In this document: positions 23,152 through 34,560 of the stretch, piece after piece
How positions within the stretch are numbered: the stretch's first letter is position 1
Layout: each line of letters begins with the position of its first letter
Source: Aurifilum marmelostoma
Lineage: Eukaryota; Ascomycota; Sordariomycetes; Diaporthales; Cryphonectriaceae
NCBI GenBank assembly: GCA_027559495.1
Contig: JAMXSV010000016.1
Coordinates: 1,178,001 to 1,242,000 of the forward strand
Length of the DNA stretch: 64,000 bases
Reading direction: 5' to 3'
Made by a program: the position numbers and the translations under genes
The notes under the pieces: model-generated
The model's input: only the letters and a program-made list of their open reading frames with translations
Database searches by the model: none
Told to the model about the DNA's origin: nothing

Positions 23152-23907
23152 CTAGGCTCCACATGACTTTCTTTCATACGGACACCGTGGAGTATGTCTA
23201 CGTCGGACAAGCTTCAGGGCCCAGTATGGTCTGTACAGAATCCATGCTCTTCTGTGCATCATGGCATTGCCGCAGGTGTACCCGGCAAGCAGTCGATGTG
23301 GCAAGGACGACGTTGGCATGGCCGACACTGTGAGCCGGTCAACGCTCTGGATCTTGAAGGGGACGTCTGGACTCTGAAGAGACAGCGACAGAGTTTCTTC
23401 AGACATCGGGTCTGGTGCGAGGGAAAGGACGCCACGATGCCATTCATGGCCCTTCCTGGCGCCGGAGCCACTTGCTACCATCAACGGCGCCAGGATCTCG
23501 ACGCAGTGTGAGCTGTGATATGGTTTCACCGGCGATTGTTTCCCATCACAGCCTGTCGTCGGATACGCCGGCATCAAGGTAAAGTGCCATGGCCAACGAG
23601 TATTACGCTCTACTATGTACTGGAAGAAGGATGCTTTGCCATGATATGAGAATAGGCACTTCGGGAGGTTGATCACCCGAGACATCTCCGCTCGATGCAG
23701 CCGAACGCACTCCGCATGCAGCGCAGTGCCCCCAGCGGAGTGAACTCCCTGCAAGTCTGGGGTGCGGAGACAGCCCCGGACCACATCGACACTACATATA
23801 CCCTTTGATTTATTCGTGAGCACGTTCTGCAGTGATGCTTGGGTCCCACACACTGAAGGGAGAACCCCATCCCTCATGTCAGGGATTGTTGTCGTCAAAG
23901 CTGGCAT
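23152..23907 (-). CDS. Unrecognised 251-codon open frame
   Basis: Longest open frame in this gap: a Cys/His-containing protein with no signal peptide, transmembrane helix or motif I recognise (fragments such as TRWPWHFTLMPAYP and GVLSLAPDPMSEETLSLSL look protein-like, but codon bias is weak). It lies divergent to the sugar transporter, 200 bp away. It may be a lineage-specific gene, part of a spliced gene, or a chance ORF in GC-balanced DNA. Confidence 0.25.
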   Translation of the reverse strand: MPALTTTIPDMRDGVLPSVCGTQASLQNVLTNKSKGICSVDVVRGCLRTPDLQGVHSAGGTALHAECVRLHRAEMSRVINLPKCLFSYHGKASFFQYIVERNTRWPWHFTLMPAYPTTGCDGKQSPVKPYHSSHCVEILAPLMVASGSGARKGHEWHRGVLSLAPDPMSEETLSLSLQSPDVPFKIQSVDRLTVSAMPTSSLPHRLLAGYTCGNAMMHRRAWILYRPYWALKLVRRRHTPRCPYERKSCGA

Positions 23908-24114
23908 TGTCAGAGGCTGGGGTGCTTACTGATCTGTCCACTTGCCTGGTAGTGATTTGATATGACCTCGGGACAATCAACCACGAGCCCAAGAGAACAA
24001 AAGAGCAACGACTCTCTGAGACCAACATTGGCCTGAACTCTCCCTCCTTCTGCTGCACAGGTGCTCTATCGACTCTTCCAACCTGGCTCAACATCAACAC
24101 ATCGGTCCGGCGGA

Positions 24115-25901
24115 ATGTATCTCTGGAAACACAATTTCCGGGGGCGAAAGCTCATCTTGGCCATCACGGCCGCCTCCTGCCAGGCCTTCCTGCTGTTAGG
24201 CTATGACCAAGGTAGAGCTCTTCAGCGCAGACAGTGCATCCAAATGGCTATTTTCTAATTTTAAATGCTACAGGTGTCATGTCAGGCATCATCGGCGCCG
24301 ACAATGCCTTTGCCCATGACTTCAACGAACCGGGGGCTGCCATGCAGGGCGACATCACCGGCCTGTACGACATTGGCTGTGTGTTTGGCTCCATCGCCTC
24401 TTACTTTGTCGGCGAGAGGTTTGGCCGCAGAACGATGCTCATGGCTGGCGGCGCTATCATGATCATCGGCGCGGCCATCCTCACATCCTCCTTTACCATC
24501 CCCCAGCTGCTCGTGGGTCGCATAGTGACGGGCTTTGGAAATGGCATGAACTCCTCGACGGCCCCGGTCTACCAGAGCGAGTGTTCCCCTGCCAATATTC
24601 GAGGTGCCCTGTTGACGCTCCAGGGCACGGTGACCATACTCGGAGTCGTGATAGGTAGGCACTCTCTCCCTCCTCCCTCGCCCCGGACACTGGCTTTTCT
24701 CCATCCTACTATCTGGCTCTGAGATGCGGCTCTTGGTGGCTGACAAGAGGATGTCGCTCTACAGCTTACTGGTTGGACTATGGTGCTTCTTTTGCCGGGG
24801 CCTCCTCCTTCTCCTACCGCTTCCCCTTCGCCTTCCAGGCCGTCTTCGCCATCTTCTTGATCCTCCAGATCATCGGCCTACCAGAGACACCCCGCTGGCT
24901 GGTCGCACATGACAGGCACGAGGAGGCGAGGGCCGTCATCGCCGCCATCACGGATAGACCTCTGGACGACGCCGAGGTCAGCAAGACCCTCCTCGACATA
25001 CAGTCGGGTCTGGAGGAGGAGCACAAGGACGGTCCCTTCAGGATCAGGGAACTCTTCACATGGGGCGACACCCAAAACTTGCGACGGCTCTTGCTCATCA
25101 TCTCGATTCAGCTGGGTCAGCAGTTTAGCGGTTCTAACATGATCAACTACTATCTACCCTCGATCCTCGAGAACGACATGGGCCTGACCCGCAATCTGTC
25201 ACTGATCCTTGGTGGGTGCGCTCAGTGTACATACCTGGTTGGCTCAGCCATTCCGGTCCTGTTAATGGATCGATATGGGCGGCGAACACTGCTCATGGCG
25301 TGCTCGGCGGGACTGTGCGTGTGTTTCATCGTCGTCACGATTCTGCTCTCGGTCGGGACACAGGGAGCAGCCTACACCGCGGTCGCCTTCATCTTCATCT
25401 TTCAGCTCTGCTACGGAGTGGGCTGGCTTCCCGTGCCGTGGTTCTACCCTACTGAGCTCTCGACGACACGTGTACGTTCCAAGATGCAAGCAATCGCGTC
25501 TGGTTGGAATTGGATGGCGGTGTTTGCCGTAGTCAAGATCACACCAATCTCTTTCGGTCAGTAACCTCTTGCGGCCCCTCGCCCCTTGCCTCCCTACTCC
25601 GTGTCCTCTCTTCATGCCCGCTGACATTAATCGTGACATCATAGAAAACATTGGGTGGCGTACTTTCATCGTCTTTGCCGTCTTGAACGCCTTCTTCATC
25701 CCCATGGTGTACTTCTTTTACCCAGAGACAAAAGGCATAGAGCTGGAAGATATACCTCTCTTGTTCACAAAGGGTTTCACTGGCGGCGTTTTCTCGTCCC
25801 GTGGCAGGACAGTCGTTCCCGGGCAGCACGCACTGAACATGCATCTGGACGAAAAGGTAGATAAGGAAGAAGGGGCAGAGGAGATTGAAGTGAGACCATA
25901 A
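24115..25901 (+). CDS. MFS sugar transporter (hexose/lactose permease type)
   Basis: Exons 24115-24211, 24274-24654, 24765-25556 and 25645-25901, with introns of 62, 110 and 88 nt all of the same phase; 508 aa. Signature motifs of the sugar-porter family are present: LLGYDQGVMSG after helix 1, GERFGRRTMLMAGG between helices 2 and 3, GRIVTGFGNGMNSSTAPVYQSE, PETPRWL before the central loop, QQFSGSNMINYYLP in helix 7, DRYGRRTLL between helices 8 and 9, and PETKG after helix 12. Twelve membrane helices are expected, at the plasma membrane, importing mono- or disaccharides with protons. The specificity cannot be read from sequence. Its neighbour downstream is a broken amino-acid permease in convergent orientation. 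Confidence 0.95.
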
Positions 25902-26272
25902 GCAGGTCTGGGTGCACATTCCAAGGCCGAATGGGCTTCAAAGCAAGTCACGACCCGCACAGGCACAGCTCACCCCATGAAGAGTGGATGATGACGCATC
26001 ATGAAAACCGGTCTATGACTGTTGGTGGCAAGCTGTTGAGCTCAACTAGACCAGACTTCAGCTCCTGCTCACTTCACTCTACGTACAACATCGAATTTAG
26101 CTTGACATGATCAGAAGAGCCCGTTCTCGCAGGCTTTTATGTTTCCCTAGTGATATATCCGGGTTCAAATCAAGACACATCCAAAGTGGATGAGGACGTC
26201 CGCACAGGGAGTTTAGACAAAGTGATCAGAACCAACTTGATGCGGCATCTATTTCCCATCACGAAGACCAAA
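25902..26272. other. Convergent 3' intergenic region
   Basis: 371 bp between the stop of the sugar transporter and the stop of the permease pseudogene. Nothing else recognised. Confidence 0.6.
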
Positions 26273-28192
26273 TTAGAGCTTCCTTATCCAGCCGAACGCC
26301 TTCTTGTCCATGGCACCGCTCTCGACATCCTCGACCTGATCGGCCGAGTAGAACCGCCGGCCTGCGTCGAGGTCGATAGTGCGGGAATCCACCCACCAGC
26401 CCGACTTCTCGGTCAGGTAGTAGTAGAGGCGAGCACCTAGCCAGATGACCACACCGGCGATGATAGAGACGTAGTTGGCGAAGAAGTTCTTGGCGTTTGG
26501 GGAGCTGCCGAGGGGCCAGACGCTGAGGTAGAACTCAGCGATAACGAGGATGATGCACCAGCCAAGGCCCCACCACGCAGCCACAGGGAATGTCCAGGTC
26601 TTTCAGGGGAGCTCATCGACAGAGCGGCCCTGGACCTTCCATGTATGCCGCATCCTGATATGGGAGAAGCATATCATAGCCCACCCGAACAGGGTGATGA
26701 GCGATGTGAGGTTGGAAACCCATATGAAAACCGTGGTACCTGCCTCGTCGACAGACCACCACCGATAATGAGTGTCGGGACGAGAGCCCACCAAGGACGA
26801 CCAATTTTATCAGCCTTTCTCATTTGCTGGAAGAGAAGTGAAGACATTAGCAAAACAGAACCTTATGGCTGGATGTCGGGGGCCACGAGGTTTCACTATA
26901 GGCGTCAACAATCAGACAAACCTTGGGGGCCATGCCTATCTCAGAAAGGCCAACAAGAGTCCTAGCACCAGAATATGCTGAGATACTGCCTGTGGACAAT
27001 ACAGAGATGAAGATGATCAAGTTCATGATATGAGCCAAGGGCTCGAGACCAGAGTCCTTATAGGCGATAACAAAGGGAGAGGCGTTGGTACCGGAGCCTC
27101 CAAACAGGTTTGGGTTAGACGGGCTGACAGTGACAGTGATCATCAGCGAGCCGATCACATAGAAGAGGCTGAGGCAGATCCAGATGGAGTTGACAGCTTT
27201 GGGAACCGATTTCCGCGGGTTCTCGGTTTCTGAGGTAACTAGACCGCAAGCTTCGGAGCCGGACATGGCGAAGATACAAGTGGGCATAATGTCCAGGAAC
27301 CCCTTGAAGCCATTGGTAAAACCGTGAGTTGTATCCCAGTATTTGAACCCGATAGGATCACCCTTGGGCGCGCCGCCGGCCGAGATGACGATCATAGTGC
27401 TAATAATGGCTTTCATGTCAGAAGGATGCTTCTTTTGTCGCCTTCTTCTTTTGTTTAGAAGGTCAGAAGGTCAGAGCACACCAAGAGACATACATAATGA
27501 TAACGAAGATCCAGCCAAACTTGATGGCTGCAAAGACAACCTCGGTCTCGGCGAAATAGTTGACGGCGCAGATGTTCACAAGCACAACGACGAACAGAAA
27601 GATGGCAATCCAGCCACCTATGGGTATCTTCTTGCTGCCCTCCCAGAAACCCAGCACTGTTACGAGACCGGCAAGCTCGTTGCGATTGTGATCCACCACG
27701 AGAACTAGTAACACCAGCCCAGGGCGAAGCCGGCGGCTGGATCGACGAACTTGTTCGTCCACTATACGAAAGCCGAAGGAAGAGGGTACATGATGGCCAT
27801 TTCACCGATGGACTGAGAGACAGACCAGATCATAGTTCCTGAAAGAATATCTTTGTTCGAGGGCGTACACTGTTAGTCAGTGGTCCTTGTTTCTTCTCAT
27901 CGTCCACAACAACGAATGGCAACACAACAACCTCACCGAGACACGGGAGGAGATACCTACAGCCGATCAAGAGGGCAGCCGGGCCACCGTTGGCAAGACT
28001 GGTCCCGCTACCCAGCCAGAGACCCATGCCGATGGAAGACCCAAGCGCAATCATGGTGACGTGCCGGCTGCTCAGACGCCTGTGCAGCTGGCTCTCGGCG
28101 CCATGATCCACGAAGACACCCGCGTCAACATCATTGTGGCCAGAGGTAGGAGGCACCGATTTCTCGGCTGAGTGTTCTTCACTGGATCCCAT
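26273..28192 (-). pseudogene. Broken GABA/choline-type amino-acid permease
   Basis: The exon structure of an APC-superfamily permease (GABA permease/UGA4 branch) is readable: start 28192; exon 1 to about 27937 (SSIGMGLWLGSGTSLANGGPAA); exon from 27838 (GTMIWSVSQSIGEMAIMYPLPSAF); 27399-26922 (IFAMSGSEACGLVTSETENPRKSVP); and 26826-26273 (RKADKIGRPWWALVPTL ... NFFANYVSII). The frame is destroyed: TAG at 27762-27764 where Gln is expected, TAG at 27705-27707 where Trp is expected, a one-base loss near 27678-27684 (IA-NELAGLV), an indel near 26750-26765, and TGA at 26603-26605 where Trp is expected. The exon 1/2 junction also seems altered. An intact copy would have about 12 membrane helices and import GABA or related amino acids. 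Splice sites are mostly still good, so the decay looks recent. All three nonsense changes are C-to-T or G-to-A. Confidence 0.9.
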
Positions 28193-30749
28193 GTTTTTTT
28201 TGGCCCGGCCGGGCTTGGTGAATAAGCAATCACAGAAGACAGAATTGTTTCTCAGCTGAAGCTGAGAAGCCACCTAAGGGGAGAATGAGGAGGGGTGTGC
28301 TCCCTAGCAAGCAGCGAAATTACCCTGACGCGACAGGAGTCTCAACGAGAAAGTCCCAGAGGCTATCTGATCGATTTTCTAGAAAAGAAGAAGAAGGAAA
28401 GAAAAAGAAAGAAAAGAACCAGGAATGCAGGGGCTTGGGGCTTAAGGCATGCAAGGCATTAAACGCAGATCTGCACATGTGGTACCGTGATACTCTCCAT
28501 ACCGGCATACTGTAGTTGGAGCAGGAGAGGAACCTACTAGTCCTTACTTGTAACATCAAGGCTGAAAATATATCTTGTTTTCTGTCATGCCTTTACTCTA
28601 GAATGGGAAGAGATTGATGGAGACTCTGCCCAAGGCTGCACAAGGACATTGCAGGTGGAGTGAGCGTGGGGGAGTATCAGGCGGGAGGGGCGAAGGGTAG
28701 GGGTGGGCGGCGAGGCTGGGACGCAGATCACTGTCATCCTCGTGTGCTTTCTTGTTCTCCTCTCCCAGTTCAATGAAGGCACTGGTAAGAAGGCAAGGTA
28801 ACATGGAAGTTGCGGAGGAGTACAGTACGCCTTCGTACAGGCTGGATGACTCGACTGGCCGGCTACAACAGGCAGGAAGATAGGCTCGGTTGAGCTCTTT
28901 TGCCCGTCTGCTGCTGTAGCACTTATCTCTCGGTCCCCTGAACATTGCCCTGCTGTGGATCGGGGCCGACATACAGTACTATGTACAGTAAACGGTCTTC
29001 CTCTGCCGGGCCCTTGGTTCCTTGGGAGCCCCAGATTTGGTATCATCTTCGCAGGTGTAATTGGTCCTGTATCCACCGTTGTAAGCAACTTACTTACAAA
29101 TACATGAGCGCGAGAAAGAGTGCCCACGAGGATAAACGAGCTCATGCGAGGACCATCTTGGTCCAGCGAGGATGACAAGACGGAGGCAGACACACGAGAG
29201 AGACAACGACCTCGGGAGAACTTCCGATCTACCGTGCTTCTAGCTTATACTATGTTGTAGGGACAGAGATAAGGTACCCAGTTGTCGACTTGGTTCCTCC
29301 ATATTCCGGAGCCTTGGAAGTTGAAATCGAAGTAGCATGCGGTCAATCTGTAATGTATTGCAGACCAGCCCATGTTTCTTGACTTGTCACTCTCGAGACA
29401 CCTGAAGAGTACCACAGTCAGACTATGGCTGGTTCCCTTGTATGATACAATCATTTTCCCGAGGCCCCGACATTTCGACAAGTCTCTCTGTGGTTGAACA
29501 AGGGACTATCAAATTGGAATATCCCGAGTCGTCATCATCCGAAGGATAAATAACCCTCTGAAAGATAAGAGCGGTGGTGGCGGCATACAACATCCACTCA
29601 GGATTGTGGATGTCCCACGCCAGATCCACGCCCACCACGCAAAGCATCTCGTCCGATGCGAGAGAGTCGTTGGGGAGCGGACCAAGATTCAGATCTCGCC
29701 TGCGTCCGGAACCAGCGCATGCAAGCCCTCGAAGAGCGTTGCTGTCGTTACTGCTCCATTTCCTGTTGCAGCTGGACCTTTTTAAGAGTGGTTCCAGCCT
29801 CGCAGATACACGGCAGGGACAGAGCTGTACTCGAACGACTCGAAGCCTTGCAGCTGCAGTATGTTGCTGATGCCCTCCTCCCTGACCCACGATATGCTCT
29901 CCAGACCCGAGGCCGCCAGCAATACCTCGCACGGGTACTTTTGATAGAAATCAACACTCTGCGTTGTATGCAAACATCAACGATGTTGTTTAGGAAGAGT
30001 GAGGAATATGTGTGCGAACATTAAAAATTAAAATCATGTTTGCTCAATGTCGACTTAGACACCTATAAGCATGAACAGATGCCCATGTAGTATTGGAATG
30101 GTATGTAGCATCCAAGAAGCCATCAGGTCCTCTCCCTGTCCGGCCCAACCATTATCTGTAGTAAATTATCAGTCTCAGAAACGAGCAGAGAACAGGCGAT
30201 AGTGGGAACAAGGAAAAACTGCAGGTGTATTCGTCTCGAAGGTCAAGAAAGACTGGGCAAGGGCAAGGCAGATGACCGCTTGTAGGACCCGAGATGAAAG
30301 ATCTGAGAGACAAAAGATTGATGCAAAGAGACGTCACGGAGGTCCGAGGAGGCGTCCTGAAGATCTGGTGTGCAGCATAATTTTGTATCAAGGTTCGTGC
30401 CTGAAGTTGTTATATCCAGTCTGGGCATGATAGGGCCTCCATAGAAGAGCAAGCCTCATGTCTTGTACATGCTGGTCCTACCACTCGCCCAGAAACGCTA
30501 GCTCGATCCTTATCATGGCTCGATCTGGCGCATCGTGGAGACCCTGCACCAAGTTCACTGGCCCGCAAATATGATCGCATCTCCCAGAGTTGCGTTGAAA
30601 AGCCGGTTGCCAAGTGGGATGACAAAGAATCAAGTCGCCGCCCTTGAGCCCATCATCTCTTGAGAAACCATGGAGTCTATTGTGTAAACGAGACGCAGAT
30701 ATACAGTCTGATAAAGAAGTTCGGAAGAGACACTAATAGTCGACGGATG
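28193..30749. other. Gene-poor region with decayed coding DNA
   Basis: Upstream of the permease pseudogene and downstream of DAP1 (minus strand, ends 30750). Contains the coding remnant listed at 29480-29970. The 202-codon frame at 28585-29193 (minus) is Ser/Pro/Thr-rich without any family resemblance. No other gene seen. Confidence 0.5.
29480..29970 (-). pseudogene. Probable remnant of an unidentified protein gene
   Basis: Read on the minus strand, protein-like sequence continues across several frames. DFYQKYPCEVLLAASGLES and SWVREEGISNILQLQGFES lead to YLRGWNHS then a TAA (29798-29800 area). The same frame continues as TTATLFEGLHALVPDAGE to a TGA. A shifted frame then gives NLGPLPNDSLASDEMLCVV, VDLAWDIHNPEW and ALIFQRVIYPSDDDDSG. 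Interrupted but well-composed sequence of this kind suggests a dead gene. Both stops could come from C-to-T changes (CAA to TAA, CGA to TGA) or from unrecognised introns. I do not recognise the family. Confidence 0.4.
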
Positions 30750-31354
30750 TTAATCTTCCTCCTGGCCTACAGGGACCAGCTTGCCGACGACGAGATACTT
30801 GGAAGAGAACTGATCCTCCCAGCCTTGCAGTGCTTCCAGCTCCTCGGGCCCCAGGTCGTTCAGCGGATCGAGAGGGCCGTCGAGGTCCTTGGTGAGCATG
30901 TCCTCATCGAAGCTACCGCAGGCCAGGCCACGAGACGCATCCCTCCCAGCGAAGTTTTCGTAGGGCCCGCCAGGGCCGTAGAAGTTGGCGCCGCTCGTGA
31001 CGTCAAAGACGCGGCCGCGCACCGCAAAATAGATGGGGTTGCCATTCTCGCCGTTGTTGGGGAGCAGTGTGCGCGGTGTGAAGGTGCGGAAGACGGTGGC
31101 AGGTGGCTCCTTGGGGAGGACGGGAGGTGAGACGGGCTTGAGGAAGGCGTAGAGGGTGTAGCCCAGGAGCGAGAGCAGGAGGACGTTTAGAGGCGTGATG
31201 AAAGCGTCGGCGTACGGGCTCCTGTTTGCAACCATGAATGGTCAGTGACGGAAGCCCAGACTTGACGGGGGCGAGATGGCTCGATGAGGTGTTTATGAAC
31301 TTACGCAGCGGCTCTCTGGGCCTCCTGGGCCATGCGCTGCTCGACGTAGTCCAT
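30750..31354 (-). CDS. DAP1: Membrane-associated progesterone receptor (MAPR)/Dap1 haem protein
   Basis: Exons 31354-31305 and 31221-30750 (83-nt intron); 173 aa. A short N terminus leads to one membrane helix (about 24-44, PLNVLLLSLLGYTLYAFL), then a cytochrome-b5-like MAPR domain at about 60-165. The diagnostic segment FYGPGGPYENFAGRDASRGLA is present (quoted in parts: FYGPGGPY, FAGRDASRGLA). By comparison with human PGRMC1 the axial haem ligand would be Tyr103. Yeast and fission-yeast Dap1 bind haem and support the P450 enzymes of sterol synthesis (Erg11/Erg5) and azole and alkylation tolerance. Endoplasmic-reticulum location is expected. A start at 31235 inside exon 2 (GTT codon region, lacking the exon-1 leader) was rejected because the 5' exon with its GTAAGT donor restores the usual leader. 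Confidence 0.94.
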
Positions 31355-32097
31355 AACGGAAGCTGTATGAGGAGATGCAGTACAGCTTGGAAGCTCGGCG
31401 GAGAAGGATTGGTGCGGTGCTTTTCCGTCTGTTTCTCTTTCTTAATTTTGTTCCTTTCCGCCGAGAGAAGTAAATCGCATAGAGTTCTGTCTACTTCGTT
31501 GTGATGCGTGTACCATGAAATACACACAAGAGAAAAGCAAGAAGGCGCTGGCAGTTGTTGTTGTCGTGGTAGTAAATAGAAGATGGATGTCACCCGTGTC
31601 TCGGATGCAGTGGGTAGCGTCAGGCCCCCACGCAAAAGTGCCGCCGTGCCCGGGGACCCTGACGGACACGGCGGATACCCCGTCGTCCCGTCCACGCCAC
31701 AACCAACACAAATCGAGAAAATCATAATTAACAAATGGCCATATTGTACATTCATATATGTGTGGGTACACATCATTATGTATTCAATATCAACCTTCGA
31801 GTCGAATCATGGAACACGAATGCGAATACTTGCGCTGAAAGGAAGACGAGGCGAATAAGATGATTTCAAGAGGCATGATACACAAAAGCCCAGCCAATAC
31901 GATGGATGTCATCCCACCTATACAGCAGGTATGCCTAGCTTCGTCTTTACCACATTGCCTTAGGGGCCCAAGATTCCCAAGTCAAAGGAGGGAGAGTATT
32001 TCTTGCAGCTGAGCTAGCCTGCTCAGTGAAGTTTCGTCCTGGACATTATTGATAGTTGCCACAAACACCAAATTATCCTTTCCAGTGTTGTCCTGCT
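31355..32097. other. Intergenic region
   Basis: Promoter and 5' leader of DAP1 on one side (CT-rich on the minus strand near 31380-31460) and 3' UTR of the small hydrophilic-protein gene on the other. AT-richer around 31720-31860. No coding signal. Confidence 0.55.
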
Positions 32098-32579
32098 TTA
32101 TTTATCTGCGAGAGGGAAATCACTCCCAGTCTGGGACTTGTACTGTTTGCGAATGTAGTCTGTCGAGTCCAGAATCACCACTCAATCAGTCATGTTGCCT
32201 TGTCTATGCCTTCCTGTAAGGGGGTGTCGACTCACCCGAGATTTGTTCGTCCTTGGCCTGCTCGACTGCAGACTCGTTTGACTGGTCGCCTTGCTTGAGG
32301 ATGTTCTCCTGAACCCAGTCGACGCCTGTGCTCCCCATGTGCTCAGTAACGGTCCCGCGGCTTCAGTGGCTGGACAAGGAGAGATGATGGAAGAGTCTTC
32401 AGGATAAGAGAATTATACACACCTTTGTCCAGACCGTCTTCCTTCTTCTCGCCCGCCGCACCACCCCCGGCCACGTTGTTGAGCTTGTCCATAAAACCAC
32501 CACCGCTGCCACCGGCCTTCTGCTCCTCCTGCTGTCCGCCTTCCTTACCGCCACCGGTGAGGTTCTTGACAAAGTCCAT
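32098..32579 (-). CDS. Small hydrophilic conserved fungal protein
   Basis: Exons 32579-32423, 32325-32236 and 32159-32098 (introns 97 and 76 nt); 102 aa. Opens MDFVKNLTGGG, continues with a Lys/Glu/Gly-rich disordered stretch, a second short amphipathic segment (FMDKLNNVAGGG), then DKGVDWVQENILKQGDQSNES, AVEQAKDEQISDYIRKQYK and SDFPLADK at the C terminus. Small proteins of this layout are widespread in ascomycetes and are often noted as stress-induced, but I know no defined function. The exon ends are supported by GTGTGT/CACAG and GTGAGT/GACAG borders with matching phase. The gene is too short per exon to be seen from open frames alone. Confidence 0.85.
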
Positions 32580-33800
32580 GACTGTGATGATTGTCTTTAA
32601 ACAAAAATGGACGGAGATATAGGGGGAAACAGTTGTTGTTATGCAAATGGGAGAGGTATGTTTGAGAAGACGAGGAATAGTGCTTGAAATTCCCAACAGA
32701 CGACCAGCTCTTTGTACTGTCTGGCCCTCAGCCAAAGTTGACCCCTCTCGCTCGCCCGTGATGTCACCTTGGCGTGGATTGCCTATGCCAAGGCGGCCAT
32801 ATTCCTTCCCCCCTGTGGCGTACCACTACTTACAACCAGCAGGCCGAGACTAATGGGGGCTGGGAATACATGACCCGCTCCATTCATTGGTAGACGCAAG
32901 AGACAACTGTAGTACGGCCGTGCATGGGCGCGCAAAACAGGATTGTACTGGTCGGGTTTCTGTTTGCTTGCTTGTGTGCCAAGAGGGACAAGAAGCCGGA
33001 TGCTGGTGTCTGTGGAAAAAGCTTCTACCGAGCGTCGTAAACAGGCCTATGATCCAGCCGCAGCCAACTTTCTACGTCAAGGTGTGAAACATTGTGCAAG
33101 ATCACATCATACTGAGAGGCTTGAAGTTTCAACAGTGGAGGATCTCGGGGACACCAGCTCCTCAGAATACTCTCGGTGAATGTGTTGAGCGCAGGCAGGA
33201 ATGTCGAGCCATGAAGGTAGAGCAAGACTGGCGGCAGCTTGTGCACATGCAGGAACGCTCCACTGGTCCATGGACCCAGGCTGGATGGCAGATATATATG
33301 GATGGGCAAGGCTGATGGTATATCAGTTTGGTCAGAGCGGGCCATCATCACCCACCAACCGCTCCTATCCCATCGAATGTCACGCAACAAGGTCTTGGGG
33401 CTGTGTGTGCGTCTGCAGCGCCAATGAATTGCCTTTCGTGCTATGGAAAGCCTGCCGACGCTCGTGAGATGGGCTTGGGCCTAATGCTAGTCATCAGCAA
33501 AAGTCGCTCCGTTTCCATCAGCAAGACCTCGGGCACCCGTCACAAGGGCCACAGGGCGTGTGGTCTTTTCCCCCACACATGTTGATCATGTTGTAGGTAG
33601 GGTATTTCTTTGTTCATCGTAAAGATTTGTGTCATTGCTCTAGACACTGGAAAAACCGATAGACGCCAGATGGAAATTCCTTCAGCCAGCCCATGCGACC
33701 GATTCTGCGAAAAGTGCTTTTGTTGTGTCCATGCCTGCCTGCCTATCCCTGTAGAGCTCCTCCCCCAAAACGTGCGGCCACCCCTTTCTTCGCTCCCACT
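32580..33800. other. Intergenic region (~1.2 kb)
   Basis: Upstream of the small hydrophilic-protein gene and downstream of RPL28. Only short frames without coding character. No repeats longer than a few bases seen. Confidence 0.55.
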
Positions 33801-34174
33801 CTAAGCAACCAGCTCAATGACACCACCGGCCTTGGTGATCTTCGACTCGGCCAGCTTGCTGACGTAGCGCGCGCGGACGACAATAGGAGCCTCGGGCAGG
33901 CGGCCCTTGCCGAGCAGCTTGGCGTATCCGAGGGCGGTGAGATCGATGACGGGGGCGGTATCGGCGGACTTGTTGATGTGCTTCTCGCGCAGCTCAGCGG
34001 GGACCAGAGACCACAGCTGTAAGGAGACATGTTAGCGACTGCTTGGGGCCGTCTGCGTGTGGCCAGAACACCCATGTTGTTGTCCGCCGCCTGCCATTGG
34101 GCCTGGAGAATGCTCACCTTGTCGACGTTGATCTCGGGCTTCCACTGCTGGTTCCGGAGAAGGTGGAAACGCCT

Positions 34175-34209
<35 letters not shown>

Positions 34210-34560
34210 TGTCAAGGTTGGTTCTGTGGTGGTGCTGACCACCGGCCATACCACGACCACCGGGGTGCTGTAGATTGGGAGAAAAAGTCCGTCAGTATCG
34301 TCCTCGATCAAGTGCAGGGCTCGTCCCAGTATCGCTTTCGTCTGGATGGTCGCGTCGACTGGTCGCGTGGGAATATTTCGTTCGTCTCGTACCTTTCTGT
34401 GCTTGCCAATGCGACCGTGACCGGCGCTGACATGGCCGCGGTGCTTTAATCATCCAAAAGTCAGTCACGTCTGCCCTCCAAAGATTCAAATGCTGCAATA
34501 TTCTTCTTTCTCTCGAGAATAACGGCATACCTTGCGGGTCTTGGAGAATCGAGTAGGCAT
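33801..34560 (-). CDS. RPL28: 60S ribosomal protein L28 (uL15, L27a family)
   Basis: Exons 34560-34531, 34443-34393, 34267-34118 and 34016-33801; 148 aa (yeast L28 is 149). Reads MPTRFSKTRK, HRGHVSAGHGRIGKHRK, HPGGRGMAGGQHHHRTNLDK, YHPGYFGKVGMRRFHL and, at the end, LLGKGRLPEAPIVVRARYVS ... GGVIELVA. The His/Gly/Arg-rich N-terminal extension penetrates the rRNA core of the large subunit near the peptidyl-transferase centre. The yeast residue that confers cycloheximide resistance lies in the conserved basic region, which is intact here. The first coding exon is only ten codons and the second seventeen, typical of fungal ribosomal-protein genes with introns near the 5' end. No snoRNA box motifs were evident in the introns. 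Confidence 0.97.

Larger units (their letters stand above)
20923..24114. other. Gene-poor region (~3.2 kb) with weak ORFs
   Basis: Between the kelch gene (start 20922, minus) and the sugar transporter (start 24115, plus). Apart from the two low-confidence ORFs listed separately I see no gene. It holds a short (GAT)n repeat near 22188-22205, a G10 run near 21920 and several short AT-rich stretches. The last 200 bp should include the transporter promoter. Confidence 0.5.

Noticed and set aside
26155..26175. GGGTTCAAATC, a B-box-like string
   Set aside because: Flanking bases cannot form a T-stem or an acceptor stem, so it is not a tRNA gene.
28585..29193. 202-codon minus-strand frame
   Set aside because: Ser/Pro/Thr-rich without coding bias, no homologous motif, no splice or start context. 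It overlaps another open frame of equal quality.
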